Shown here piece by piece: positions 6,209-11,926 of a stretch of 12,159 nucleotides of DNA. Origin of the DNA: Baffinella frigidus (Eukaryota > Cryptophyceae > Cryptomonadales > Baffinellaceae); NCBI GenBank assembly GCA_026770585.1, contig MU646329.1:396971-409129 (forward strand), written 5' to 3'. The position numbers and the translations under genes are program-made. The notes under the pieces were generated by a model. The model had not been told where the DNA came from. It saw nothing but the letters and a program-made list of their open reading frames with translations, and searched no databases. Position 1 is the stretch's first letter. Each line of letters starts with the position of its first letter.

Positions 6209-6360
6209 GTTGACATGCCTAACACCGTTGACATACGTAGTATGTTGACATACACGTTGTTGACATACGTATTATGTTGACATACATAATACCGTTGACA
6301 TACGTATTATGTTGACATACTCGTTGTTGACTTACGTATAATGTTGACACACACGACCGT
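6209..6360. repeat. GTTGACATAC array with 67-bp higher-order period
   Basis: GTTGAC starts at 6209, 6227, 6244, 6259, 6276, 6294, 6311, 6326 and 6343, giving spacings 18, 17, 15, 17, then 18, 17, 15, 17. Two 67-bp blocks, each of four subunits such as GTTGACATACGTATTAT, are therefore present. The TACGTA centres are palindromic. The last unit runs into GACACACACGACCG, related to sequence at 7093 and 1025. Confidence 0.9.
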
Positions 6361-6429
6361 GCAGGCTACACGCCACGTCAGTAGGCGTATACGCCCTCAA
6401 CAAATACATCATATGGTGGAGAGATACGG

Positions 6430-6459
6430 CGAGACCACGACCACCACGCGCGTCCGCGT
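6430..6459 (-). pseudogene. Diverged second copy of the relic exon
   Basis: The minus strand has ACGCGGACGCGCGTGGTGGT where the first copy has ACGCGGAAGCGCGTGGTCAT, again preceded by a pyrimidine-rich stretch. Here the frame reads TRTRVVVVVSPYL, so the glycine motif is lost. The two copies flank the GTTGACATAC array, implying segmental duplication followed by decay. Confidence 0.4.
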
Positions 6460-6504
6460 CTTGCCCCTGCTGGGTGGTGACGGGGAAAAACGCACGGTCC
6501 ATTC

Positions 6505-6597
6505 AACCTGAAAACGGGGTAGTTAGGCCTACGACATTGCCTAGGACCTCCTACCGTAGGCCGAGGAATCCTAGGACCAAAACGTTTCACGACGTTG
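6505..6597. mobile_element. Half of a family-A element, copy 4
   Basis: The left arm AACCTGAAAACGGGGTAGTT through CCTAGGACCTCCTACCGTAGG and the loop CCTAGGACCAAAACG is present. Almost all of the right arm is missing, and only a terminal ACGTTG remains. This is consistent with an internal deletion that destroyed the hairpin. Confidence 0.75.
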
Positions 6598-6613
6598 TTC
6601 ATGAGGAGGCAGA

Positions 6614-6795
6614 CCACACGAGGCTATGCACGCGAACAGAATAAAAGGGCGTTTTAAAAAATTGTGGGGAAATGATCACGTTTCCCCCGGAAAAACCGGG
6701 AGGAAACGTGATCATTTGCTGACTTTTGGCGTGTTTCCTGGGCAATAATCCAATAATTGACTTATGAATCTGTTCACATGGATAGCCTCGTGTGG
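6614..6795. mobile_element. Foldback element (family J) with a perfect inner hairpin
   Basis: The outer arms CCACACGAGGCTAT and ATAGCCTCGTGTGG are exact complements and continue, diverged, as GAACAGAATAAA versus its partner. At the centre, AAATGATCACGTTTCC (6670) pairs with GGAAACGTGATCATTT (to 6717). Length is about 182 bp. It is AT-richer than its surroundings and non-coding. One copy is seen. Confidence 0.8.
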
Positions 6796-7191
6796 GAGAC
6801 GCGAGAGCTCTGGCAGCTCTTTCCACGCCGCGTCACGCCCCCCCCTGCGATCAGCGATGCATGCTCCACGCCGCGGTCACGACACCCCTCGTCGGCGCTA
6901 CCCTGCTGGGATCCACTTCTCCTTGGCAGCTGGCAACTTCTTGCGCTCAGAAGGGAAAAGCGAGGTTTGATAAGTTGATAAACCGACGGCGCACGCTAGG
7001 GGGAGGGAGTCGACGAGACCAGGGGGCTCAAGCTGCCCTCAACCAGGAGACATGTGCACCCAGTGGTGGTGGTGGAGGCGTCGTGACGACGTGGTTATGT
7101 TGAGACACACGACCGCTCCACGCCACGTGGAGAGGTAGGAGGAGACGTAGGGACTCACCGCTGGGCGGCGACGACGCCTCGTTAGCTAGTC
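6796..7191. other. GC-rich sequence with diverged copies of the downstream unit
   Basis: CACTTCTCCTTGGCAGCTGGC and TTCTTGCG near 6914-6952 resemble CTTCGCAGCTGACCAACGTC in the coding-like unit at 7195. GGAGACATGTGCACCCAGTGG near 7046-7066, then GGCGTCGTGACGACG, matches the unit end without the family-D insertion, so it serves as an empty-site reference. Open frames here are not supported. Confidence 0.5.
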
Positions 7192-7194
7192 ACC

Positions 7195-7560
7195 GCTATC
7201 CTGCGGGGGTGCCCTGACATAGACCCCGACCTAGTGCACCTCTCCTTCGTAGGAGAGTGCCCCAACCTCGACACCAACCTGAACTTCGCAGCTGACCAAC
7301 GTCTTGCGATTAGGAGACACGCGCACCCAGTGGTGGTGGCCACCAACCCTCACGGCTGGGGCAAATCGACGATTTTCGATTTCCCGATTTCAAGGGGAAT
7401 TTGAGCCGTTGAAGTCGGATTCCGACTTCAACCCCCTTGAAATCCCATATCAAAAATCGTCGATTTGCCCAAGCCGTGAGGGTTGGTGGGGAAGAGGCGT
7501 CGTGACGACGCTATCCTGCGGGGGTGCCCCGACATAGACCCCAACCTAGTGCACCTTTCG
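7195..7560 (+). pseudogene. Coding-like tandem unit 1, interrupted by a family-D element
   Basis: The frame from 7195 reads AILRGCPDIDPDLVHLSFVG, then ECPNLDTNLNFAADQRLAIR, then RHAHP. The second unit encodes almost the same sequence at 7510-7560 and 7757-7828. Conservation of protein-like sequence between units suggests former or present coding. An in-frame TAG lies just upstream at 7183. After HP at 7329, GTGGTGG leads into a foldback. Removing 7330-7494 (GT..AG, 165 bp, phase 0) continues the frame as RRRDDAILRGCP into unit 2, so the foldback may lie within an intron. The CPNL spacing loosely recalls leucine-rich repeats, but I do not assign a family. Confidence 0.45.
7340..7489. mobile_element. 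Foldback element, family D, copy 4
   Basis: CCACCAACCCTCACGG at left pairs exactly with CCGTGAGGGTTGGTGG at right. Next come CAAATCGACGATTTT and its partner, then TTCAAGGGG with CCCCTTGAA. The centre is the palindrome TTGAAGTCGGATTCCGACTTC. Its length of 150 bp is divisible by three. The paralogous sequence at 7046-7085 lacks it. A family-D element occupies the equivalent place in unit 2 (8005). Confidence 0.9.
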
Positions 7561-7828
7561 TACTACTGAAAAGCCCCAGGGGAAGTGTCAAAAAGTAGCG
7601 GAAGCATATGCTTCCGCTACTTTGGAGCCATTTTCACCTCCAAAGGCAATTTTCACCCCCAAGGACGTGACCAAAATTCGTCAAAAGGTAACCTACAAGT
7701 AATTTTAGTGTCGTGTCCAAGAATTTTGAGACTTCCTCTGGGGCTTTGCAGTAGTAGGAGAGTGCCCCAACCTCGACCCCAACCTCTCCTTCGCAGCGGA
7801 CCAACGTCTTGGGATCATGAGCGTTGCG
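7510..7828 (+). pseudogene. Coding-like tandem unit 2, split by a 192-bp element
   Basis: 7510-7560 encodes AILRGCPDIDPNLVHLS. 7757-7828 resumes with GECPNLDPNLSFAADQRLGI and ends near MSVAHP. Compared with unit 1, four bases are missing before the insertion (CACCTTTCG versus CACCTCTCCTTCG). No GT..AG choice around the inserted element restores the frame, so this copy appears broken. The equivalent of the unit 1 GTGG site is occupied by a family-B element. Confidence 0.5.
7563..7754. mobile_element. TA-flanked MITE-like element (family K)
   Basis: The element begins CTACTGAAAAGCCCCAGGGG and ends with its complement CTGGGGCTTTGCAGTAG. TA flanks both ends (7561-7562, 7755-7756). Unit 1 provides the empty site: CTTCGTAGGAGAG at 7251-7263 has a single TA where the insertion lies. 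This fixes the boundaries and supports a TA duplication, typical of Tc1/mariner-type and Stowaway-like MITEs. A perfect 32-bp palindrome (AAAGTAGCGGAAGCAT and its complement, 7592-7623) lies inside. It has no coding capacity. Confidence 0.9.
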
Positions 7829-7837
7829 CACCCATCA

Positions 7838-7995
7838 TGCAAAAAGCTAACGCCAGCGAGGTACTTAAAGCCTACGGATTGCCTACGGTAGGAGCCCCCC
7901 TCCTACGACTTTTAAAGACCTTTTGTTTTAAACGTCGTAGGAGGAGGGGGGGTTCCTACCGTAGGCTAAGGGGTCCGCTGGCGTTAACTTGCGGC
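7838..7995. mobile_element. Foldback element, family B, copy 2
   Basis: AAGCTAACGCCAGCGAGG at left pairs with CCGCTGGCGTTAACTT. The inner arms CCTACGGTAGGAGCCCCCC and GGGGGGTTCCTACCGTAGG surround an AT-rich loop. The host sequence GCGCACCCAG of unit 1 appears here as GCGCACCC, then the element from ATCATGC to GCGTTA, then CCCAG. This indicates a 3-bp CCC duplication (possibly up to ACCCA). Copy 1 has GGG at both sides. Confidence 0.85.
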
Positions 7996-8004
7996 GTTAC
8001 CCAG

Positions 8005-8154
8005 CCACCAACCCTCCCGGTTGGACCAAATCATCGATTTTAGACTTAAGATTCATCCTTGCAGAGACCCCAGATCCGGGGTCTCTGCAAGGGTAAATCA
8101 AGGGTACATCTACAATCTAAAATCGACGATTTGGTCCAATCGTGAGGGCTGATG
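8005..8154. mobile_element. Foldback element, family D, copy 5
   Basis: CCACCAACCCTCCCGGTTGG at left pairs with CCAATCGTGAGGGCTGATGG. CCAAATCATCGATTTTAG pairs with its right-hand partner. The centre is GCAGAGACCCCAGATCCGGG plus GTCTCTGC. Like copy 4 it is 150 bp. It lies at the equivalent place in unit 2, just after CCCAG, yet its middle is unrelated to copy 4. The hairpin geometry is kept although the sequence differs. Confidence 0.85.
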
Positions 8155-8171
8155 GGAGGGGGTTCGCGTCT

Positions 8172-8460
8172 GGGGTGGGGCGCCTACGCGTGAGGGAGTG
8201 TAGGTGTGCAGGGGTGGAGAGATGAGTGTGGAGGTGTGGAGGTGTGGATGGGTGGAGGGGTGGAGGAGGTATGGAGGGGTGGCGGGGTGGAGGTGTGGAT
8301 GTGTGGATGTGTGGATGTGTGGAGGTGTAGAGGGGTGGAGGTATGGAGGAATGGAGGGTTCGTGGGTGGTGGGTGGTGAAGGCGTGGAGGTGTGGAGGGG
8401 GGGAGGTATGGCGGGGGGGAGGGGTGGAGGGTGGTGGGTGGTGGAGGCGTGTACGGGATA
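8172..8460. repeat. G-rich GTGGAGGT minisatellite
   Basis: An irregular array of GTGGAGGTGTGGAGG, GTGGATGT and GGTATGGAGGGGTGG words is present. The plus strand is almost free of C. The bias generates proline/histidine/threonine-rich pseudo-ORFs of 96-170 codons on the minus strand. These are not genes. Runs of G could form quadruplexes. Confidence 0.9.
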
Positions 8461-8476
8461 TGCTGGATGACCACTG

Positions 8477-8618
8477 TTCACCAGCCCGCGGAGGTGGCTC
8501 AAACAGTGCTCTCGAACATTTTCGATTTACCATGGATCGCGGTCGGATCCGACCCCGATCCAAGGAAAAATCGAAGACCTTCCACTGCACTATTTGAGCC
8601 ACTTGAGATGGCTGGTGG
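8477..8618. mobile_element. Foldback element, family C, copy 2
   Basis: It begins near CACCAGCCCGCGGAGGTGGC and ends GCCACTTGAGATGGCTGGTGG. The inner arms AGTGGCTCAAA-type sequence and GATTTACCATGGATC lead to the same central GGTCGGATCCGACC palindrome as copy 1. One arm has GATCGCGG where the other has CCCCGATC, so a recent unpaired change is visible. Confidence 0.85.
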
Positions 8619-8712
8619 GGACAGCGCACCTCGAGCCCTACCGTACGGGGCTAGGGCGGATCTTGTCCTATCGAGGCTCCACCCACCAGCCATCTCAAGT
8701 GGATCAAATTCA
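8619..8712. repeat. Inverted partner of the family-C end
   Basis: CCACCAGCCATCTCAAGTGG at 8683-8702 is the exact complement of the right end of the family-C element at 8599-8618. The intervening sequence contains CTCGAGCCCTACCGTACGGGGCTAGGG, a weak palindrome. The pair could be the start of another family-C copy or a larger composite foldback. Confidence 0.7.
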
Positions 8713-8721
8713 TGAGCGGCA

Positions 8722-8855
8722 CGACTCAATTCAAACCGTGTGTTTGCTATCTTGGGATGGGTTTTCGTATATATTAAAGCTGTGTCGAAGCTAATCTAGC
8801 AAAATAAGAGAGTCACCGCCCTTAAGATAGCATAAAAGGCGGTTTAAATTGAGTC
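8722..8855. mobile_element. Foldback element (family L)
   Basis: CGACTCAATTCAAACCG at 8722 pairs with CGGTTTAAATTGAGTCG ending at 8855. TTTGCTATCTTGGG at left pairs less well with CTTAAGATAGCATAAAA at right. Length is 134 bp, AT-rich, with no coding frame. One copy is seen. Confidence 0.8.
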
Positions 8856-8984
8856 GCCCCGCGCACTAAAATAGCGCACCTCGATCCGCGCGGGCGAGAC
8901 AGCGCCTCGCAGCGCCCCAGGAACCCTGCGACGCGTCCCAGGTATCAGCCCTCGCGCATGGACCTCACGCGGGCTCTGTCACCA
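8856..8984. other. GC-rich interval, no gene recognised
   Basis: ATAGCGCACCTCGAT resembles CAGCGCACCTCGA near 8622. Otherwise nothing repeated or protein-like was recognised. Confidence 0.4.
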
Positions 8985-9145
8985 TGCAAACAGCCAACGC
9001 CAGCGAGGTACGTAGAGCCTACGGATTGCCTACGGTAGGAGCCCCCCTCCTACGACTTTTTGAAGTTCCTTTTTTTGTTTAAAGAAGTAGGAGGAGGGGG
9101 GGTTCCTACCGTATGCTAAGGGGTCCGCTGGCGTTGGCTTCTGGC
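8985..9145. mobile_element. Foldback element, family B, copy 3
   Basis: CAGCCAACGCCAGCGAGG at left pairs with CCGCTGGCGTTGGCTT at right. The inner arms are as in copy 2, except that the right arm has CCTACCGTATGC. The matching changes to CCAACG and CGTTGG at both ends show paired divergence relative to CTAACG in copy 1. The right edge GGCATTACTCAG resembles the edges GCGTTACCCAG (copy 2) and GCATTAATCAG (copy 4). Confidence 0.85.
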
Positions 9146-9331
9146 ATTACTCAGAGGGAGCTCCCCGCTCGTCGGCGCGGGACGGCCACCAGCATCCCGT
9201 AGCAGCTTTTATCGGACCCTTGCAAGAATCCGGGAACGAATTGTTTTTTTAGTTTATTCGAAGGACCCTACGGTAGGAGTCCCTAGGGGCCTCGGAATTG
9301 CTGCCGCGAGATACGGACAGATATGTCCGGT
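9146..9331. other. Interval without a recognised gene
   Basis: CCCTACGGTAGGAGTCCCTAGG near 9266 is a solo copy of the shared palindrome without flanking arms. A short AT-rich patch with a T-run lies at about 9240-9256. No coding frame is supported. Confidence 0.4.
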
Positions 9332-9838
9332 TTATCTGAAATTTACTACAGTACCCGATCCGGTTGTAAGCTGCAACGGGTTGCTCGTGGGGGGATCGCA
9401 CCATGGCAGCAACGAGATGATCCGACTGGCCACGTCCAGCACAGAGAGGATCTGCCGGGGGCACGCCGAATCATCGCACAGCAGAAGGTTGCGGAGCGGT
9501 GACATATCTTCCCACAACGCCTTACTTGGATCGCACTGGCCATGTTGCGGATTCTTCCAAGGTCGGGCTTGGGCCAGAGTGGAAAGCCTTTCGGCGGGAT
9601 GGTTTGCGCGGCGTGAATCCGTGAAACCTTTGCCACGCCGCGTGGCCTCTGGCCACGCACAGTTCGCGGATTCCCAGAGCTCTCATCCACAACACTCGGA
9701 AGTCTCCACACAGGCTTGGGGGAAGGTGACGCGCACCGAGTAGATCACGCCGATCAGCAACTCGACAGCCGCGAAGGACACCGCCTGCAGCACGGAGATG
9801 TCAGAGATGGCAGAGAGCGCACCTTGCCCCGGCATCCA
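9332..9838 (-). pseudogene. Minus-strand coding-like frame with one in-frame TGA
   Basis: Reading down from 9838, one frame gives GALSAISDISVLQAVSFAAV, then ELLIGVIYSVRVTF and QACVETSECCG, before a TGA at 9685-9683. The same frame continues ELWESANCAWP, later QCDPSKALWEDMSPLRNLLL, then CDDSACPRQILSVLDVASRI and ISLLPW, to TAA at 9334-9332. Third positions are G/C-rich in the best parts. The first part holds a plausible membrane segment. The TGA may lie in an intron or mark a pseudogene. The frame also runs upstream past a TAA at 9862-9860. The protein family was not recognised. Confidence 0.4.
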
Positions 9839-10030
9839 TGTTGCAGCGAGTTCGTGGTCTTAAGCCCCGCTCCAAAGAGGACAGCAGGGACAATCCCACG
9901 GCGAGGACAGCTGGGAGAGACCTCTCTGGGCGCGAAGCCAGTCCGCGTAAGAGGAAGCGACGGAGATGGAGCAGGGGGTACGGAGGGAACGGTCGTTCTC
10001 AAAGTGGGGGACATTTTTTCTGCGAACAAG

Positions 10031-10331
10031 AATCAAAAGTGGCCATCCGTCAACTTTTGAGGAGTTGACTGATTTCTCGCACGCCAAAAGTTGTGACTTT
10101 TGTTGACTTTTGAAATTTGAAAACGCATTGACGGGGAGCGTTGGCAACCGGGTGTCTCTCCGCCACCACCGTGATCTCCTTGGAGCGCTGAAAGGTTCTC
10201 GGGACTCGGTGACGTGCAACTGACTGAAGCTTGCTGAGCGACTCGGCGAACGTGCCGTCTGAAGGAGGTTGCTGCCTGAGATTTCTCAGCCTGAGCCTGG
10301 GGGTGTCCAGCCAGCTGCGGCAAGCTCACCA
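10031..10331. promoter_or_regulatory. Possible divergent promoter region
   Basis: This interval separates the minus-strand coding-like frame from the plus-strand gene starting at 10332. GTCAACTTTTG near 10050 and CAAAAGTTGTGAC near 10085 form an inverted repeat, and TTGACTTTTG recurs near 10103. GTGACGTGC at about 10209 is CRE-like. No TATA box or mapped start is evident. The regulatory role is inferred from position only. Confidence 0.3.
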
Positions 10332-11315
10332 ATGTGCGGGCACAGCGAGAAGCACGCGGAGGCGGTGGGGGACGAGGGAGGTACACGGAGAGCGATCGTG
10401 CACCCCGAAAGTTGCGCTCTGGGGCGCGGGCGGGCGCAGACGTTGCGGGGAGTAATCGTTCTCTGTGCGTTGGCGGTGCTGCAAAGTGTGGATGGCGTGA
10501 AGTGCTTCGAAGGCAAAGTCACATATTGCGGGATTTCCAACGACGGCGGCGCGATAGCACCCCCCGGGTTGGGAATGTTCGTCGAGGGGCCCGGCTGGGC
10601 CTGCGCGGACGACAACTCGGGGCTCACCCCGACGACCATTGCACCCAACTGCTGGGACCAGGCTTCATGCGAGGCACTCCAGGTCGCTCTCTCCTCCCTC
10701 CTTGCCAGTCACATTCCCCTGAGAATCGTCGTCTTGTTCCCGGTGCCCTCAGCGACCTGCGGACACACTCGCCGACACAGACGAAAGCTGACAGCCGACA
10801 TGGACAAAAGCTGACCTCCTTTTGCCATTGAGCAGACGGGGAATTACGACGACCCACACAACCTGTCGCACAGCTCCCCCTACGACTACGTGTCGGAACC
10901 CACGTGGACCTCCCGGGTACGCACCTTCCTCCACACCCCCGCGCGTCCCCTGGAAATCTCTGCGCTGTCGCCTCAGGTACATCATCATGCAAAAAGCTTA
11001 CGTTAACGGAGTAGCAACTTTGGTTCAAAATTTATGATGGAAAAAAATCTTGGGCTTTAAAAGTCCTGAAATCGCTTTCAAAATTGTTTTAGAGCTGGCA
11101 AGCCCACGTTAACGAGGGACTTAAGGGGTCCGTTAACGTACGCTTTTCGCATTAATCAGCGCACGGTTACCGCCGGTGTGCGGAGTCCTGACGCGTGTGG
11201 TTGTCGATGGCGAGCAGCTCTCCGGGATGAACGCGACAGAGTGTCCTCCGGACGAGCCAGCCTGCGCGCTCCAGACCACGCTCCGGGAGGGCACTGCCGA
11301 GTGCTCCGAGTGCAG
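10332..11315 (+). CDS. Secreted cysteine-rich protein, intron-containing, partial model
   Basis: ATG at 10332 opens a 117-codon first exon (10332-10682). After about 38 polar residues comes the hydrophobic stretch GVIVLCALAVLQSV, a signal peptide or anchor. A Cys/Gly-rich segment follows (KCFEGKVTYCGISNDGG, GPGWACADDNSG, NCWDQASCEALQ). An intron 10683-10835 (GTCGCT..TTGAGCAG) joins in phase to exon 2 (10836-10916): TGNYDDPHNLSHSSPYDYVS, EPTWTSR, then GTACGC. A third coding segment in another frame ends at 11315: VVVDGEQLSGMNATECPPDE, PACALQTTLREGTAECSEC, then CAG and a GT. An intron 10917-11217 restores the frame, but other joints are possible. Third positions are G/C-rich throughout. The family is unknown; an extracellular role is inferred. 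Later exons were not resolved. Confidence 0.6.
10977..11159. mobile_element. Diverged family-B element at an exon-intron boundary
   Basis: ATCATGCAAAAAGCTTACGT and TTAACGGA at left pair with TCCGTTAACGTACGC and TTTTCGCATTAAT at right. The outer bases match family-B copy 2 (ATCATGCAAAAAGC). The interior is AT-rich and lacks the CCTACGGTAGG arms. CAG sits at both edges (10974-10976, 11157-11159), so the element reads CAG|GTAC...ATCAG|CG, with GT and AG in intron-like positions. As an intron, 10977-11159 is 183 bp and phase 0. The frame this gives downstream is less protein-like than the alternative one, so it may instead lie inside a larger intron. Confidence 0.7.
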
Positions 11316-11490
11316 GTTCCCCTCTCCCCCGAAGCAACCGCGCCCCCCCCTGTCCATCATGCGCCTCACCCTCCTCAAGGACCCACGCGCGCCCCCTCAC
11401 TCCTCCCGATGCGTCATCCCCCCCCGATGCTGGGGTTCGAAGAGCGCGGCGCTCGCCCCCAGCAGACACAACCCAGCGCACGCCACGTTA
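11316..11490. other. C-rich stretch, probable intron or 3' sequence of the plus gene
   Basis: Long C and CT runs (CCCCTCTCCCCCGAAG, GCGCCCCCCCCTG, CATCCCCCCCCGATG) make good polypyrimidine tracts. No further exon could be placed with confidence. The frames that stay open are proline/arginine-rich and look compositional. Confidence 0.35.
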
Positions 11491-11493
11491 CTT

Positions 11494-11628
11494 GGGTACC
11501 GGCCTACATTCAGAGTAGTTACGGCCTACTCAATTCAGGGTAGATACGGCCTACTAAATTCAAGGTAGTTACGGCCTACTAAATTCAGGGTGGTTACGGC
11601 CTGGGTACCGGCCTACATTCAGTGTAGT
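11494..11628. repeat. 25-bp tandem array within a 26-bp direct repeat
   Basis: GGCCTAC starts at 11523, 11548 and 11573, with a variant GGCCTGG at 11598 (25-bp period, unit GGCCTACTAAATTCAGGGTA plus GTTAC). GGGTACCGGCCTACATTCAG lies at both ends (11494 and 11603), followed by AGTAGT or TGTAGT. The array is bounded by direct repeats, as at 1-245 and 2160-2311. Confidence 0.9.
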
Positions 11629-11706
11629 CAAGCCTACGGTAGGCCGCAGCCCTATGCCCGGGTTTCTCGTAGGAGCCCTGCAGGAGGCCTACGGCCTACC
11701 GTAGTC
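11629..11706. repeat. Foldback remnant with paired CCTACGGTAGG palindromes
   Basis: AAGCCTACGGTAGGCCG near 11630 and GGCCTACGGCCTACCGTAG near 11687 are inverted copies enclosing about 50 bp. This is probably a small or decayed element of the group carrying the shared core palindrome. Confidence 0.6.
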
Positions 11707-11775
11707 AATACCGTTTTATGAGCTACCTCGCATTGAGGAGGTTTCCCTATGCACATCGACACCGTTGTGATGCGC

Positions 11776-11926
11776 GATATCTAATCGCGGCGAGTATTTA
11801 TGATAAATACGCACCGGCAACGAAATTTACTACACACATGGACCGTACAAGTAATTATTCAAGCATGTGTGTAGTAAATTTCGTTATCGGTGCGGATTTA
11901 TCACAAATACTCGTCCGGATGATATC
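11776..11926. mobile_element. Foldback element, family F, copy 3
   Basis: GATATCTAATCGCGGCGAG at 11776 pairs with the right end CTCGTCCGGATGATATC at 11926. The arms continue TATTTATGATAAAT, then CGCACCGGCAACGAAATTTA and CTACACACATG, with few mismatches, around a short loop. Outer sequence matches copy 2 and the inner AACGAAATTTACTACACA matches all copies. The GATATC ends are themselves palindromic. Confidence 0.9.

Noticed and set aside
7195-7329. Leucine-rich repeat protein call for the tandem unit
   Set aside because: The CPNL spacing is suggestive, but one unit is too short and irregular to support a family assignment by eye.
7563-7754. This element acting as a spliced intron of unit 2
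   Set aside because: Every AG choice at the right edge leaves the wrong phase for the available GT at the left edge, and the unit carries a 4-base deletion.
8110-8629. 130-170 residue Pro/His/Thr-rich proteins on the minus strand
   Set aside because: Overlapping frames all arise from the G-rich minisatellite and extend into family C and D foldbacks.
9683-9685. Selenocysteine codon
   Set aside because: Only an in-frame TGA near cysteines is seen. No SECIS-like element was identified, and an intron or pseudogene is simpler.
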